Part shown: piece by piece, positions 31,901 through 41,086 of the stretch
Layout of the letters: the number at the start of each line of letters is the position of its first letter
How positions within the stretch are numbered: position 1 is the stretch's first letter
Assembly (NCBI RefSeq): GCF_027172205.1
Contig: NC_070619.1
Span: forward strand, 8,296,459 to 8,360,458
Length of the DNA: 64,000 bases
Direction of reading: 5' to 3'
From: Podarcis raffonei
Taxonomy: Eukaryota > Chordata > Lepidosauria > Squamata > Lacertidae
Notes under the pieces: generated by a model
Told to the model about the DNA's origin: nothing
The model's input: only the letters and a program-made list of their open reading frames with translations
Database searches by the model: none
Position numbers and translations under genes: made by a program

Positions 31901-34900
31901 ACCCCCCAGCTGCGCAGCTGGTCCTTCAGAGGCACAGTTGCCCCATTCAGGACCAAGGTGTCCCTCATACCTGTCTGTCCCCTGTCCCCCCAAAACAGTA
32001 CAGTACTTTGGTCAGGTCAGGATTCAACCTCAATGCTTTGGTCTTACCCTGTGGGTTCCTCTTCCCATGCTGTCGGACTACTCACCGCATTTTCCTGCTG
32101 GGCATAGGAGATCTGGAGAATGTCCATAGCCTTGACCATAGCCTGGATGGACATAAAGATGTTCTGATAAACCACCTTGGCAAATTCTTTGCGGTCTTCC
32201 TCCGTATAGCCCAAGCCATGGATTATTCTCATCTGTTTGATGAAGGTGCTTTTCCCACTCTCTCCAGTACCTAAAAGAAATCCCAGAGCTCTTATTTTTC
32301 CCCTTCATTTCATTACACACAAACACACACACACACTGGTTGTTTATTTTTCTTTTAAAAAACTCCTCAAAGCAGGGTATGAAAACCAGGGTCCGATGTA
32401 GCAGTGGTATTTGACTCCTACTAAGGTAGCATAAGAGGATGCAGGTGGCGCTGTGGTCTAAACCACAGAGCCTAGGACTTGCTGATCAGAAGGTCGGCAG
32501 TTCGAATCCCTGCGATGGGGTGAGCTCCTGTTGCTCGGTCCCTGCACCTGCCAACCCAGCAGTTCGAAAGCACCTCAAAGTGCAAGTAGATAAATAGGTA
32601 CCGCTCCGGTGGGAAGGTAAATGGCGCTTCCGTGCGCTGCTCTGGTTCGCCAGAAGCGGCTTAGTCCTGCTGGCCACATGACCCGGAAGCTGTACACCGG
32701 CTCCCTCGGCCAGTAAAGCGAGATGAGCGCCACAACCCCAGAGTCAGCCACGACTGGACCTAATGGTCAGGGGTCCCTTTACCTTTACTAACAATCCACG
32801 GCTCCAGCCCTTCCCAGATTTAAAGCTGGCTATCATATTACCTCTTAATCGTCTCTCCTTTCAGGCTAAAGGACGCCCAAATCACTCACAGTTTCCTATG
32901 AGGACTTAAGACTCCAGGACTGTGACTGATCAAAATGGGCAAACAGTTAAATAGAATATTGACACAGCAGCATATTTTCTCAATTATATATATATATATG
33001 TATGTATGTATGTATATAGACATGTCTCAGCTAGACTTCGAAAATGATTTCATTCAGTTTGTGTTTTTAAACAACCCCAGATGGGTGCATACCTTTCCAA
33101 ACTAATGCACGGATCAGAAAAGTAATAGATTTTTAAAATTAGCGGTAGTATCGGTACTGTGTTGGCAAACTGCGGGAGGCAGTGGAAGACAGGAGTGCCT
33201 GGCGTGCTCTGGTCCAGGGGCTCATGAAGAGTCGGACACGACTAAACGACTAAACGGCAAGAATCGGTACTGTTTATGTGCCCTTCACTCCAGGCTCCCA
33301 GGGCAAGTTACAGCAATTAAAACATAAGATTAAAAACAGGTTAAAATTAGAGAAATATGCTGGGTCCTTTGCACTTTTCTGAATTTTGCAATTGAACGAA
33401 AAACAAAGCCAGTGACAAAATAACCTATTCTATAGGATAAGATATGCACACTGGAAGGACAGATCCTGAAGCTGAGACTCCAATACTTTGGCCACCTCAT
33501 GAGAAAAGAAGACTCCCTGGAAAAGACCCTGATGCTGGGAAAGATGGAGGGCACAAGGAGAAGGAGACGACAGAGGACGAGATGGTGGGACAGTGTTTTC
33601 AAAGCTACCAGCATGAGTTTGATCAAACTGCGGGAGGCAGTGGAAGACAGAAGTGCCTGGCGTGCTCTGGTCCAGGGGGTCACAAAGAGGTGGACACGAC
33701 TAAACAACAACAGCATGCACAACTTTAGATCAAATACAAAATTCATATTGGCACAAAGTTGTAGCCAGCGTTGCTCCTATTCAGAGGAGTGCCATTGAAG
33801 TAAATTATCGTTAATTTCAGAGTGTATACTTGGAACAGGATCTATGGCCAAAGTCTAGAAGCAGATGAATCTACTTGCCCCTAGTCATGGCAAGGATTAT
33901 CTGAAAAGGTGTGTCCTAGTCACACTTCTCTGAAGTCTCTCAGCCCCACTCACCTCACAGAGTGTTTGTTGTGGGGGAGGAAGGGAAAGGAGAATGTCAG
34001 CCGCTTTGAGACTCCTTCGGGTAGTGATAAAGTGGGATATCAAATCCAAACTCTTCTTCTTCCCTGATAAGTGATGGTGCTTTCAAGTGGGAGAGGAATG
34101 TTAGCTTTAATTTTAAACGAGAAACGACTTGATTCTCACTTTCTGAACCTATATCCACACTAAAAGGAAGCCATCCTTCGAAATCTGCTCTTCGCTGAAT
34201 CACAGAACTGCAAAGTTGGAAAGGGACCCTAGGGTCATCTAGTCCAACCCCCTGCAATGCAGGAATCTCAGCTGAAGAATCCCTGGCAGAGGGCACCCAA
34301 CATCTCTTCCAAAGCTTCGTCTGAAGGAGACCCCGCCCCCTTCCGAGGGAGTCCATTCTGCTGTCGAAGAACACTCCGATAGTTCTTCCTAATGTTTAGC
34401 TAGAATCTCCATTCCAGCAAGACGAGCCCATCGGTTCAACTGCATTTCACTGAGAAACTACCCTATCCTCACTTTCCAGGCCAATATGCGCACCGGAAAA
34501 CCTTCCTTCAAAATTTGCTCTTCTCTGAACTTTGCCAACCAAGCAATGTTTAAGTGCCGTATTTTTCACTCTATAAGACGCACCAGACAACAAGACGCAC
34601 CTAGTTTTTGGAGGAGGAAAACAAGAAAGAAAATACTCTGAATCTCAGAAGCCAGAACAGCAAGAGGGATCGCTGCGCAATGAAAGCAGCAATCCCTCCT
34701 GCTGTTCTGGATTCTGGGATAGCTGCGCAGCCTGCATTCGCTCCATAAGACGCACACACATTTCCTCTTACTTTTTAGGAGGGAAAAAGTGAGTCTTATA
34801 GAGCAAAAAATACGGTAAATCACACACCAGCAGATCTACTCAGGACAGAGTAGTGGTTAGAATGTCAGACTAGGACCTGGGAGCGTAAGGTAAAGGTAAA

Positions 34901-36119
34901 GGACCCTTGGACGGTTATGTCCAGTCAAAGGCGACTATGGGGTTGCTGCGTTCATCTCGCTTTCAGGCCAAGGGAGTCGGTGTTGGTCCACAGACAGTTT
35001 TCTGGGTCATGTGGCCAGCAGGACTAAACCACTTCTGGCGCAACAGGACACCGTGACAGAAACCAGAGCGCACAGAAACACTGTTTACCTTCCCATCGCA
35101 GTGGTACCTATTTATCTACTTGCGCTTTGATGTGCTTTCGAACTGCTAGGTTGGCAGGAGCTGGGACAGAGCAACGGGAGCTCACCCCGTCATGGGGATT
35201 CGAACCGGCGACCTTCTGATCGGCAAGCCCAAGAGGCTCAGGCCTGGGAGACCAGGGTTCAAGTCGCCTCCACTTGGACATGAAGCTCACTGAGTGTGAC
35301 CCCAGAGGCCAGCCGCTGCCTCTCGGCGTAATCTACCTCGCAGGGTTGTTGATGGGATTAAATGAGGACGGAGAGAACCATGGATGCCAAGCTCTTTGGA
35401 GAAAACAGTGGGGTATAAATGGAATAGATCCATCAAGTTACATTAAAGGGACCCCTGACCATTAGGTCCAGTTGTGACCGAGTCTACAATTGCAGTGCTC
35501 ATCTCGCTTTACTGGCCGAGGGAGCCGGCGTACAGCTTCCGGGTCATGTGGCCAGCAGGACTAAGCCGCTTCTGGTGAACCAGAGCAGCGCACGGAAGCA
35601 CCGTTTACCTTCCCACCGGAGCGCTACTTATTTATCTACTTGCACTTTGCTGTGCTTTCGAACTGCTAGGTTGGCAGGAGCAGGGACCGAGCAACGGGAG
35701 CTCACCCCGTCACTGCGGGGATTCGTACCGCAGACCTTCTGATCGGCAAGTCCTAGGCTCTGTGGTTTAACCCACAGCGCCACCATCAAGTTACATTACG
35801 AGGTTGATAAGAGAGCTTTAGGGGCTCGTGGGGAACAATTATCCATGGGTCGCAATTGAAAAAGTTTGGAAAGAAGAGGAAGGGAGAGTATTATTTCTTG
35901 CTAGTATGGAAGGCTAGATCGTGCTCCAAGCCCATCACTCAAGCCTCTCCCCCACCTAGCTAGCAGCTCCTTTCTGAGGAGCAGTTACTCACCGAGCAAA
36001 AGCAACTTCAGCTCCCACCGATCTCGCTTTTTCTGCTCCTGGAGAAGCCGGTTGATTTCTTTATCTATGGCGACTGCGTTTTTCTCTTCCTCGGACAGAA
36101 AGCAGATGCACCAGACCAT
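19706..36119 (-). CDS. GNA15: G protein subunit alpha 15, complete, 7 exons
   Basis: Heterotrimeric G-protein alpha subunit of the Gq class; GTP-bound it activates phospholipase C-beta, and the mammalian orthologue is promiscuous for receptors and mainly haematopoietic. Exons: 36119-35993, 32270-32086, 30880-30726, 27897-27769, 26092-25963, 21219-21066 and 19947-19706. The coding total is 1122 bp, 373 residues (human 374). N-terminal [13 protein letters not shown] carries likely palmitoylated Cys 4 and 6. The P-loop GTGESGKS spans exons 1-2; switch I RVPTTG; switch [18 protein letters not shown]; and TCATDT. An insert [10 protein letters not shown] near the C-terminus is the usual GNA15 loop, and the end is DEFNLV. 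It is assigned GNA15 rather than GNA11/14/Q from [31 protein letters not shown] and linkage to GNA11. All catalytic residues are present. Confidence 0.97.
20083..20593 (+). mobile_element. L2-type LINE 3' end with ATT tail
   Basis: In GNA15 intron 6. [33 protein letters not shown] and [15 protein letters not shown]; the frame is open for 124 codons. Confidence 0.92.
20658..20960 (-). mobile_element. Sauria-type SINE, long subfamily, head degraded
   Basis: Tail and body with the GTTACAGTGTCCCGTTG block are clear. The tRNA head beyond about 20945 no longer matches. Confidence 0.85.
21066..21219 (-). CDS. GNA15: GNA15 exon 6
   Basis: 154 bp: [32 protein letters not shown] (guanine-specificity NKxD), and YFPSFPG. 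Donor GTAATA. Confidence 0.97.
21220..22441. other. GNA15 intron 5, possible LTR-like remnant at 21640-22200
   Basis: GAATGTGAGTAAACTC, then a T-rich stretch near 22120, resembles the R/U5 part of an LTR. No ends or duplications were found. Confidence 0.25.
22442..22738 (+). mobile_element. Probable solo LTR fossil
   Basis: Begins TGTTATGTATTCAGTGG, has CCAATCAC boxes, a GTATATAAGCAG box and GCAATAAAGG, and ends near GGTTTCA. The start and TATA context resemble the LTR at 15361. Flanks GGCTG and GGCAG are only an approximate 5-bp duplication. Confidence 0.5.
22930..23596 (+). mobile_element. hAT-type DNA element (CAGGGCCGGATTTA family), split by a MITE
   Basis: Inverted ends CAGGGCCGGATTTAG and TAAATCCGGCACTG, with flanking 8-mers GCTATGAC (22922-22929) and GCTACGAC (23597-23604), one mismatch. 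A MITE sits at 23370-23581. Confidence 0.85.
23370..23581 (+). mobile_element. Mariner-type MITE nested in hAT element
   Basis: CAGTGGTACCTCGGGTTAAG to AACCCGAGGTA. Comparison with the relative at 10232, which lacks it, gives the empty site. Confidence 0.88.
24122..24345 (-). mobile_element. CR1 LINE 3'-end fragment inside hAT element
   Basis: GGGGGTTGGACAAGATGATC and upstream CR1-like sequence on the minus strand. Confidence 0.8.
24820..25262 (-). other. GC- and CpG-rich block, first-exon-like, inside hAT element
   Basis: Strongly GC-rich with many CpGs, unlike its AT-richer neighbours. On the minus strand a frame starting near 24942 reads [34 protein letters not shown], which looks like a signal peptide. 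I recognise no gene family, and no donor site at the expected place is convincing. It could be a captured promoter/first exon or simply GC-rich DNA. Confidence 0.4.
25412..25638 (-). mobile_element. Sauria-type SINE lacking its 3' third
   Basis: Head and middle are present on the minus strand; it starts at GTTCGCCAGAAGCAGC. Confidence 0.88.
25963..26092 (-). CDS. GNA15: GNA15 exon 5 (switch II)
   Basis: 130 bp: [43 protein letters not shown]. Acceptor TGTGCAG, donor GTAAGG. Confidence 0.97.
26260..26316 (-). mobile_element. Sauria-type SINE head fragment
   Basis: Only the box B to start region is present (AAACCACAGAGCCTAGGGC on the minus strand). Confidence 0.75.
26350..26808 (+). mobile_element. 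BovB (RTE) LINE 3' end, open frame
   Basis: In GNA15 intron 4, antisense. [40 protein letters not shown] and [13 protein letters not shown], then TKSRTRLNN and a tail. The frame runs 174 codons, so it is recent. Confidence 0.93.
26857..27140 (+). mobile_element. L1 LINE 3'-end fragment
   Basis: [13 protein letters not shown]-type sequence and a G-run 3' UTR resemble the ends of the L1 copies at 27957 and 51869. Confidence 0.7.
27144..27474 (-). mobile_element. Sauria-type SINE, short subfamily
   Basis: Complete from the CCTTTACCTTT-type tail at 27144 to the AAACCACAGAGCC head near 27470. The first bases of the head are missing. Confidence 0.9.
27769..27897 (-). CDS. GNA15: GNA15 exon 4 (switch I)
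   Basis: 129 bp: [39 protein letters not shown], then VRL. A second GTGAGG donor lies 11 nt upstream of the chosen GTGAGC, but only the latter keeps length and frame. Confidence 0.95.
27957..29368 (+). mobile_element. 5'-truncated L1 LINE with 19-bp target duplication
   Basis: ORF2 C-terminus: [20 protein letters not shown], the zinc-knuckle-like [20 protein letters not shown], and [20 protein letters not shown]. The frame shifts once near 28820 at a run of A. It ends in an A-rich tail. The target duplication GGAAATGGGAAGATAACTT lies at 27938-27956 and 29369-29387. It sits about 40 bp from GNA15 exon 4. Confidence 0.95.
29478..29603. mobile_element. Unclassified reptilian repeat fragment
   Basis: TCCAGTAGCACCTTAGAGAC and GTAGCCGTGTTGGTCTG, reversed relative to 7575-8205. 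Confidence 0.6.
29604..29933 (-). mobile_element. Sauria-type SINE, short subfamily
   Basis: Tail at 29604, head GGCACTGTGGGTTAAACC ending about 29933. It forms a head-to-head pair with 29995-30322. Confidence 0.92.
29937..29994 (+). mobile_element. tRNA-like SINE-head fragment
   Basis: TTGGTTAGAGTATGAGACTC (box A side), then GGTTCAAGTTTCACG (box B). It resembles the tRNA-Lys-like head at 6242-6311 and is not a full tRNA. Confidence 0.55.
29995..30322 (+). mobile_element. Sauria-type SINE, short subfamily
   Basis: From GGTTAAACCACAGAGCC to TTTACCTTTACC. The first bases of the head are replaced by the tRNA fragment. Confidence 0.9.
30339..30725. other. GNA15 intron 3, with a CR1 trace
   Basis: A short CR1-like piece (AGAATTGTAGAATTGGAAAT) lies at 30508-30545; the rest is unrecognised. 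Confidence 0.4.
30726..30880 (-). CDS. GNA15: GNA15 exon 3 (helical domain)
   Basis: 155 bp, acceptor CTTCTAG and donor GTGAGC. It encodes [38 protein letters not shown] and LLDSTF(Y). This is the most divergent exon, recognised by its length, phase and the LWRDGGI..CY.RR..YHLLDS pattern. Confidence 0.93.
30922..31161 (+). mobile_element. Mariner-type MITE, CAGTGGTACCTTGG subfamily
   Basis: Ends CAGTGGTACCTTGGTTTAAG and AAACCAAGGCACCGCTG, flanked by TA. The interior differs from the CTCGGG subfamily. Confidence 0.85.
31269..31649 (+). mobile_element. Sauria-type SINE, long subfamily
   Basis: GGACGCAAATGGCGCTGTGG head, with the TCACGGTGTCCCGTTGTG and CTATCTGTGGACAAACG blocks. Confidence 0.92.
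31651..32030 (-). mobile_element. L2-type LINE internal segment
   Basis: Minus strand: [20 protein letters not shown] and [19 protein letters not shown]. It ends about 55 bp from the GNA15 exon 2 donor. Confidence 0.88.
32086..32270 (-). CDS. GNA15: GNA15 exon 2
   Basis: 185 bp: [18 protein letters not shown], then [20 protein letters not shown]. Acceptor TTTTAG, donor GTGAGT. Confidence 0.96.
32436..32789 (+). mobile_element. Sauria-type SINE, short subfamily
   Basis: Complete from GGATGCAGGTGGCGCTGTGG to CCCTTTACCTTTAC. Confidence 0.93.
32815..32880 (-). mobile_element. CR1 LINE fragment
   Basis: Matches the CR1 segment GCTATCATATTACCTCTTAA around the DMI(A)..LRGD codons. Confidence 0.6.
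33168..33258 (+). mobile_element. BovB LINE 3'-end fragment
   Basis: GCGGGAGGCAGTGGAAGACA through GAGTCGGACACGACTAAAC. Confidence 0.88.
33445..33713 (+). mobile_element. BovB LINE 3'-end fragment
   Basis: [20 protein letters not shown] and [14 protein letters not shown], then the terminal CACGACTAAACAACAAC. Confidence 0.9.
33915..34070 (+). mobile_element. Second tRNA-SINE family, 3' part
   Basis: CACACTTCTCTGAAGTCTCT through GATATCAAATCCAAACTCTT. The full-length relative is at 52109-52343. Confidence 0.8.
34196..34440 (-). mobile_element. CR1 LINE 3'-end fragment
   Basis: GGGGGTTGGACTAGATGACC and an upstream CR1-like body on the minus strand. Confidence 0.82.
34557..34817. mobile_element. 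Palindromic mariner-type MITE (CCGTATTTTT family)
   Basis: GCCGTATTTTTCACTCTATA to TATAGAGCAAAAAATACGG, with the inner hairpin. Confidence 0.9.
34846..35415 (+). mobile_element. MIR-like tRNA SINE split by a Sauria SINE
   Basis: The left part GTAGTGGTTAGAATGTCAGA is continued after the insertion by GGGAGACCAGGGTTCAAGTC. The 3' end is CTCGCAGGGTTGTTG..GGGGTATAAAT. Confidence 0.7.
34889..35241 (-). mobile_element. Sauria-type SINE, long subfamily, nested
   Basis: Contains CTGTCACGGTGTCCTGTTG and CTGTCTGTGGACCAACACC. CCTGGGAG occurs on both sides as a likely target duplication. Confidence 0.9.
35446..35783 (-). mobile_element. Sauria-type SINE, short subfamily, with 15-bp target duplication
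   Basis: The duplication CATCAAGTTACATTA lies at 35431-35445 and 35784-35798. It is in GNA15 intron 1, about 210 bp from exon 1. Confidence 0.95.
35993..36119 (-). CDS. GNA15: GNA15 exon 1
   Basis: 127 bp encoding [20 protein letters not shown] through ELKLLLLG; phase 1; donor GTGAGT. An in-frame ATG lies further upstream, but this start places the Cys pair at the N-terminus as in relatives. Confidence 0.92.
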
Positions 36120-36789
36120 CGTGGCGAGACGTGAGATGGGATCCCCCCTTACCAATCTCGGACCAGACGGAAAAGACCCCACCCTGACGAAAAGCATGCA
36201 CACGAATGATTTTTTTTTTTTTGAAACTCAGAAGGTTTGGTAAGAAAAATGTCCACGGATGCACAGTCGAAGCCCTCCTCCCTAAGGAGGAGGGACGCAG
36301 GAAGAGACGGTGCGAGATCAAGTTTCAGCAGAACAGGGAATCCAGAGGCTTGATCACAGAAGCCTTCCAGGATCCACAGCTGGCAAGGTGAGGGATCTCA
36401 TGGGAATCGTAGCATCCAAGAGGTTGCCCATGGAGAAGGAAGGCAAATACTTGGGCTGAGGTCAGGCACGCAGGCAGCTGTATGGAACTGTTTGCGAAAG
36501 TTTCCACTGCCATTCGTAGGAGCTGTGCCCAACCACCGTAAATTCCATTCCGCTCATCGGAACCGCTCAGCATCCACCTTCCAGAGACCGCAAGGTGACC
36601 CAGGAGCTTTTAAAAGCAAGGTGTCGATTGTCCTCTTCAGGCCTGGCACCCCATCTTTCAGATAAGAGAAAAGGATTTTTAAAAGGAAGTAAGTTAGTCC
36701 CAGTTAACTTTTGTTTCTTCACGATCACCTCCACCTACAGCCATAGTTTTTTCCATCAAACAAAGTGGTTGGGGTTTATATATATATAT
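36120..36789. other. GNA15 5' flank, repeat-free
   Basis: About 670 bp upstream of the GNA15 start with no recognised transposon, so it is the likely 5' UTR/promoter. No clear TATA box was assigned. Confidence 0.4.
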
Positions 36790-36885
36790 ATATAAATATC
36801 TTTATTTCATTATAAAATTCATATCCTGCCTTTCTTCCCAAAGGAGCCCAGGGCAGCAGACAACCAGAGATAGAACAGTACAAAC
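36790..36885 (-). mobile_element. LINE 3'-tail fragment
   Basis: Minus strand GCTGCCCTGGGCTCCTTTGG..AGGATATGAATTTTATAAT, like squamate LINE 3' ends. Confidence 0.5.
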
Positions 36886-36939
36886 ATCTTAAAAATAATT
36901 TCAGTGCAGATACAGACATCATCACAACAACAAGAACAA

Positions 36940-37755
36940 CTTATTACGTATACCCTGCCATTTGGCTGGGTTACCCCAGCCATTCTGGGAGGCTCCCAAG
37001 AGAATATTGAAAACATGATTAGACATCAAACATTAAAAACTTCCCTAAAAGGGCTGCATTCAGATGACTTCAAAAAGCCATATTATTGTTTATTTCCTTG
37101 GCAACTTGTGGGAGGGCGTTCCACAGGGAGGGCACCACTACTGAGAAGGCCCTCTGGCTGGTTCCCTGTAACCTCATTTCTCTCAGGGAGGGAACCGCCA
37201 GAAGGCTCTCGGAGCTGGACCTCGGTGTCTGGGATGAACGATGAGGGTGGAGATGCTCCTTGAGGTATACTGGACCGAGGCCGTTTAGGGCTTTCAAGGA
37301 CAGCACCAACACTTTGAACTGTGCTCAGAAACATACTGGGAGCCAATGTAGGTCTTTCAGGACCGGTGTTATGTGGTCCAGGCGGCCACTCCCAGTTACC
37401 AGCCTAGTTGCCGTATTCTGGATTAATTGTAGTTTCCAGGTCACCTTCAAAGGTAGCCCCACGTAGAGCGCATTGCAGTAGTCCAAGCAGGAGATAACCA
37501 GAGCATGCACCACTCTGGCGAGACAGTCCACGGGCAGGGAGGGTCTCATCCTGCGTACCAGATGGAGCTGGTAGACAGCTGCCCTGGACATAGAATTAAC
37601 CTGCACCTCCATGGACAGCGGTGAGTCCAAAACGACTCCCAGGCTGCACACCTGGTCCTTCAGGGGCACAGTTACCCCATTCAGAACAAGGGAGTCCTCC
37701 ACACCTGCCCACCTCCTGTTCCCCCAAAACAGTACTTCTGTCTTGTCTGGAGAAG
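36940..37755 (-). mobile_element. L2-type LINE 3' end
   Basis: Minus strand: [40 protein letters not shown] and [20 protein letters not shown]. Nearly collinear with the 3003 copy. Confidence 0.92.
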
Positions 37756-38211
37756 ATCTCAGCTTAGAAAGCTTGTTGGAAGAGAGAGATCTTTGGCAGG
37801 GGCCGAAAAAGCAACAGAGATGGCGCCTGACTTAAATTCAAGGGGAAGAAAGTTCCAAAGGTGCTACCACAATAAGGAGAGGCCAGTAGGTCAGGCCAAT
37901 AGCCCATCGAGTCCTCCGTCCTGTTCTCACAGTAACAAACCAGATTCCACTTCTGGTGGACTCTCAAGCAAGACCTAAGTGCAAGAAGAGCAACTCTCTC
38001 CCCTCCTGAAGTTTCTGGCAACTGGTATTCAGAAACATTTCATGAAAGACCGGCTTCCTAAAATGCGTGCAAGGCACGTCCTGATACGATGGCACCTGCA
38101 GGATGCCCTTACCTGCAGATTGCAGTTGCTGACTGGGTTTATAAGGGGTGAGGCCACCTTTCACGTATACTGGCTCCCTGGTGTTTGGGGGTTTCCTACG
38201 TCAAAACCAAG
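37756..38211. other. Intergenic, with a LINE-like repeat at 37875-37975
   Basis: Minus-strand fragment of the family at 45385 (GGCCTGACCTACTGGCC..). The rest is unrecognised. Confidence 0.4.
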
Positions 38212-38588
38212 GGACGCGGGTGGCGCTGTGGTCTAAACCACTGAGCCTCTTGGGCTTGCCGATCAGAAGGTCGGCGGTTTGAATCCCCACAACGGAGTGA
38301 GCTCCCATTGCTCTGTCCCTGCTCCTGCCAACCTAGCAGTTCGAAAGCACACCAGCGCATGTAGATAAATAGGTACTGCTCCGGCAGGAAGGTAAACGGC
38401 ATTTCCGTGTGCTCTGGTTTCCGTCACAGTGTCCCGTTGTGCCAGAAGCGGTTTAGTCCCGCTGGCCACATGACCCGGAAAGCTGTCTGTGGACAAACGC
38501 CGGCTCCCTCGGTCTGAAAGGGAGATGGGCGTGCAACCCCAGAGTCGTGCGCGACTGGACCTAACGGTCAGGGGTACCTTTACCTTTA
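38212..38588 (+). mobile_element. Sauria-type SINE, long subfamily
   Basis: GGACGCGGGTGGCGCTGTGG head, with TCACAGTGTCCCGTTGTG and GTCTGTGGACAAACGCC. Flanks share TCAAAACCA. Confidence 0.94.
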
Positions 38589-38829
38589 CATCAAAACCAG
38601 TGCCTTGAACTTAGCCCAGTAGCTAATTTGCATGGAATTGGAAGAAGGCCAGCTATCTGGTTCATTGACTGGTTAACCGCACAAGTTCCGGCTGGTTAAT
38701 CTACAAAGTTGTGGTTGATTGATCTTACCCATTCAATTTGCATGCAAGTAAAAGCTGCTTTTCCGAAGGAAGAACGATCCCTGAGATTAACTGCAAGAGC
38801 TTCACTGGCCGTTCCCCAAGTTGGTGAGG

Positions 38830-38887
38830 GTCATAGAATCGTAGAATTGGAAGGGAACCAAAGGTCATCTAGCCCAAAGGTCATCTA
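38830..38887 (-). mobile_element. CR1 LINE 3' terminus
   Basis: TAGATGACCTTTGGTTCCCT and TTCTACGATTCTATG on the minus strand. Confidence 0.75.
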
Positions 38888-39187
38888 GTTGTGACGCTCA
38901 TCTCGCTTTATTGGCCGAGGGAGCCGGCGTACAGCTTCTGGGTCATGTGGCCAGCATGACTAAGCCACTTCTGGTGAACCAGAGCAGTGCACGGAAATGC
39001 TGTTTACCTTACCGCCAGAGTGGTACCTATTTATCTACTTGCGCTTTGACGTGCTTTCGAACTGCTAGGTGGGCAGGAGCAGGGACAGAGCAACGGGCGC
39101 TCACCCTGTCGCGGGGATTCAAACCGCTGACCTTCTGATCAGCAAGTCCTAGGCTCTGTGGTTTAACCCACAGCGCCACCCGTGTCC
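38888..39187 (-). mobile_element. Sauria-type SINE, short subfamily, 3' end missing
   Basis: Head GGACACGGGTGGCGCTGTGG ends at 39187. The tail is cut at the CR1 junction. Confidence 0.9.
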
Positions 39188-39538
39188 CCAGGTCTACTTA
39201 GCCGATTTCTAATTTTGACGTGGTTTTTATTGTATGGTTTTATGTAAGATTGTTATAAACCACTCTGCTTGTTATTTACGAACAGCAAGATATAGCTATT
39301 TTTTTATAGGTCGATAAAATGAAAGAAAGGGAATCGGGGTCGAGGCAAAGGGAGCGGCGTGATTTGGGCTGTAGGTCCCAAAAGGGAAACAGAGAGGCTG
39401 TGGTTCGTTCGTAAGCTAGTCTGAAAGCAGCGGAAGGAATGGAATGTGACTTTGTGCCATCCCGATAAACAGTACAGGGAACTGAACAATGGAAGATAGT
39501 AACGAACTCTCCCAGCACACCAGGTCTGCAACTAAAAC
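39188..39538. other. Intergenic, mostly unrecognised
   Basis: A short LINE 3'-tail-like stretch (TTATAAACCACTCTGCTTG) lies near 39255; otherwise nothing. Confidence 0.4.
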
Positions 39539-40149
39539 AGGGGTCAGCAAACTTTTTCGGCTGGGGGCCGGTCCACTGTCCCCCAGACCTTGTGGGGGGC
39601 CGGACTATGTTTTGAAAAAATAAAATAAAAAATGAAATGAAATGAATTCCTATGCCCCACAAATAACCCAGAGATGCATTTTAAATAAAGGGACACATTC
39701 TACTCATGTAAAAACACGCTGATTCCTGGACCGTACGTGGTCCAGATTTAGAAGGCGATTGGGCCAGATCCTTAGTTGCCTAAAGGTAAAGGTAAAGGAC
39801 CCCTGACCATTAGGTCCAGTCGTGACTGACTCTGGGGTTGCGGCGTTAATCTCGCTTTATTGGCCGAGGGAGCCAGCGTACAACTTCCGGGTCATGTGGC
39901 CAGCATGACTAAGCTGCTTCTGCACACAGAAACGCCGTTCACCTTCCCGCTGGAGCAGTACCTATTTATCTACTTGCACTTTGACGTGCTTTCGAACTGC
40001 TAGGTTGGCAGGAGCAGGGACCGAGCAACGGGAGCTCACCCCGTCGTTGTGGGGATTCGAACCGCCGACCTTCTGATCAGCAAGCCCAAGAGGCTCTGTG
40101 GTTTAGACCACAGCACCACCCGCGTCCCCCTTAGTTGCCTACCCATGAA
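39539..40149 (-). mobile_element. hAT-like element (CAGGGGTCAGCAAAC family), split by a SINE
   Basis: One end is CAGGGGTCAGCAAACTTTTT and the other TAGTTGCCTACCCATG. The interior has AACCCAGAGATGCATTTTAA. Copies at 45807 and 53051 have a duplicated interior segment that this one lacks. Confidence 0.82.
39783..40128 (-). mobile_element. Sauria-type SINE nested in hAT-like element
   Basis: Perfect 13-bp target duplication CCTTAGTTGCCTA at 39770-39782 and 40129-40141. Confidence 0.96.
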
Positions 40150-40398
40150 CTAAAATGTATATGCGAACTGGATTTTAAATTTATAAGATGCAGCAGAGGT
40201 GCTGTTTGTAAGGAGGGAAAAGAGGGCAGCTGGAAGAATGGTTTAACTGCAAGCGAAGGAACACAACCGGACACTAAATAAACGATTCAGCTACGGGAGG
40301 AAAATGATTGACAGGAGCTGGAAACCTGATTTTAAGGCGTCGTATTAAAGTGATTTGGTTCCATCTGTAATAATTTGGGGGAAATCATTTTTAAAAAT
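40150..40398. other. Intergenic, nothing recognised
   Basis: No motif or repeat identified. Confidence 0.4.
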
Positions 40399-40553
40399 AC
40401 CGTATTTTTCGCTCTATAACACGCACATAGTTTTTAGAGCAGGAAAATCCGTAGGCATGCCACCCGTAGGCATTCCCTCCATAACACGCACAGACATTTC
40501 CCCTTACTTTCTAGGAGGAAAAAAGTGAGTGTTATGGTGCAAAAAATACGGTA
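40399..40553. mobile_element. Short variant of the CCGTATTTTT MITE
   Basis: Same ends (CCGTATTTTTCGCTCTATAA, ...GCAAAAAATACGG), but only about 155 bp; the inner hairpin is replaced by a short GTAGGCAT repeat. Confidence 0.88.
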
Positions 40554-40848
40554 TATATTAAAAGGGAAGTGAGGAGGAAGTTCAAGGCTGTATTGTGGTT
40601 ACTCCACACCTTCCAAAACAATACGCAAAACGAAAACACACCCATTGTCACAGCCATTGTTGGGATTTTGCAATACAACCAAGCAAGGTATTCGCAATGT
40701 GAATAGACTAGGGGGAAATGCACATTTGATGCAAATTGCACACCAAAAATAAAGTAAAAATATGAATTCTACAAAGGGGAAATTGCTTTGCAAAAATGTG
40801 CCTTTGAGCAAAATTGCATATTTTAGGAGGGATAAGGAGATGGCTTAA

Positions 40849-41086
40849 GGTAAAGGTAAAGGGACCCCTGAACATTAGGTCCAGTTGTGGCCGACTCTGG
40901 AGTTGCAGCGCTCATCTCACTTTATTGGCCAAGGGAGCCGGCATACAGCTTCCGGGTCATGTGGCCAGCAGGACTAAGCCGCTTCTGGCGAACCAGAGCA
41001 GTGCGCGGAAACGCCGTTTACCTTCCCGCTGGAGCGGTACCTATTTATCTACTTGCACTTTGACGTGCTTTCAAACTGCTAGGTTG
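40849..41086 (-). mobile_element. Sauria-type SINE, 5'-truncated, fused to BovB
   Basis: Tail to mid-body on the minus strand; the tRNA head is absent. It joins BovB at 41087 without spacer. Confidence 0.9.

Noticed and set aside
35985-36203. Longer GNA15 N-terminus from an upstream in-frame ATG
   Set aside because: The extra residues have no counterpart in G-alpha proteins, and the MVWC start puts the lipid-modified cysteines at the N-terminus.
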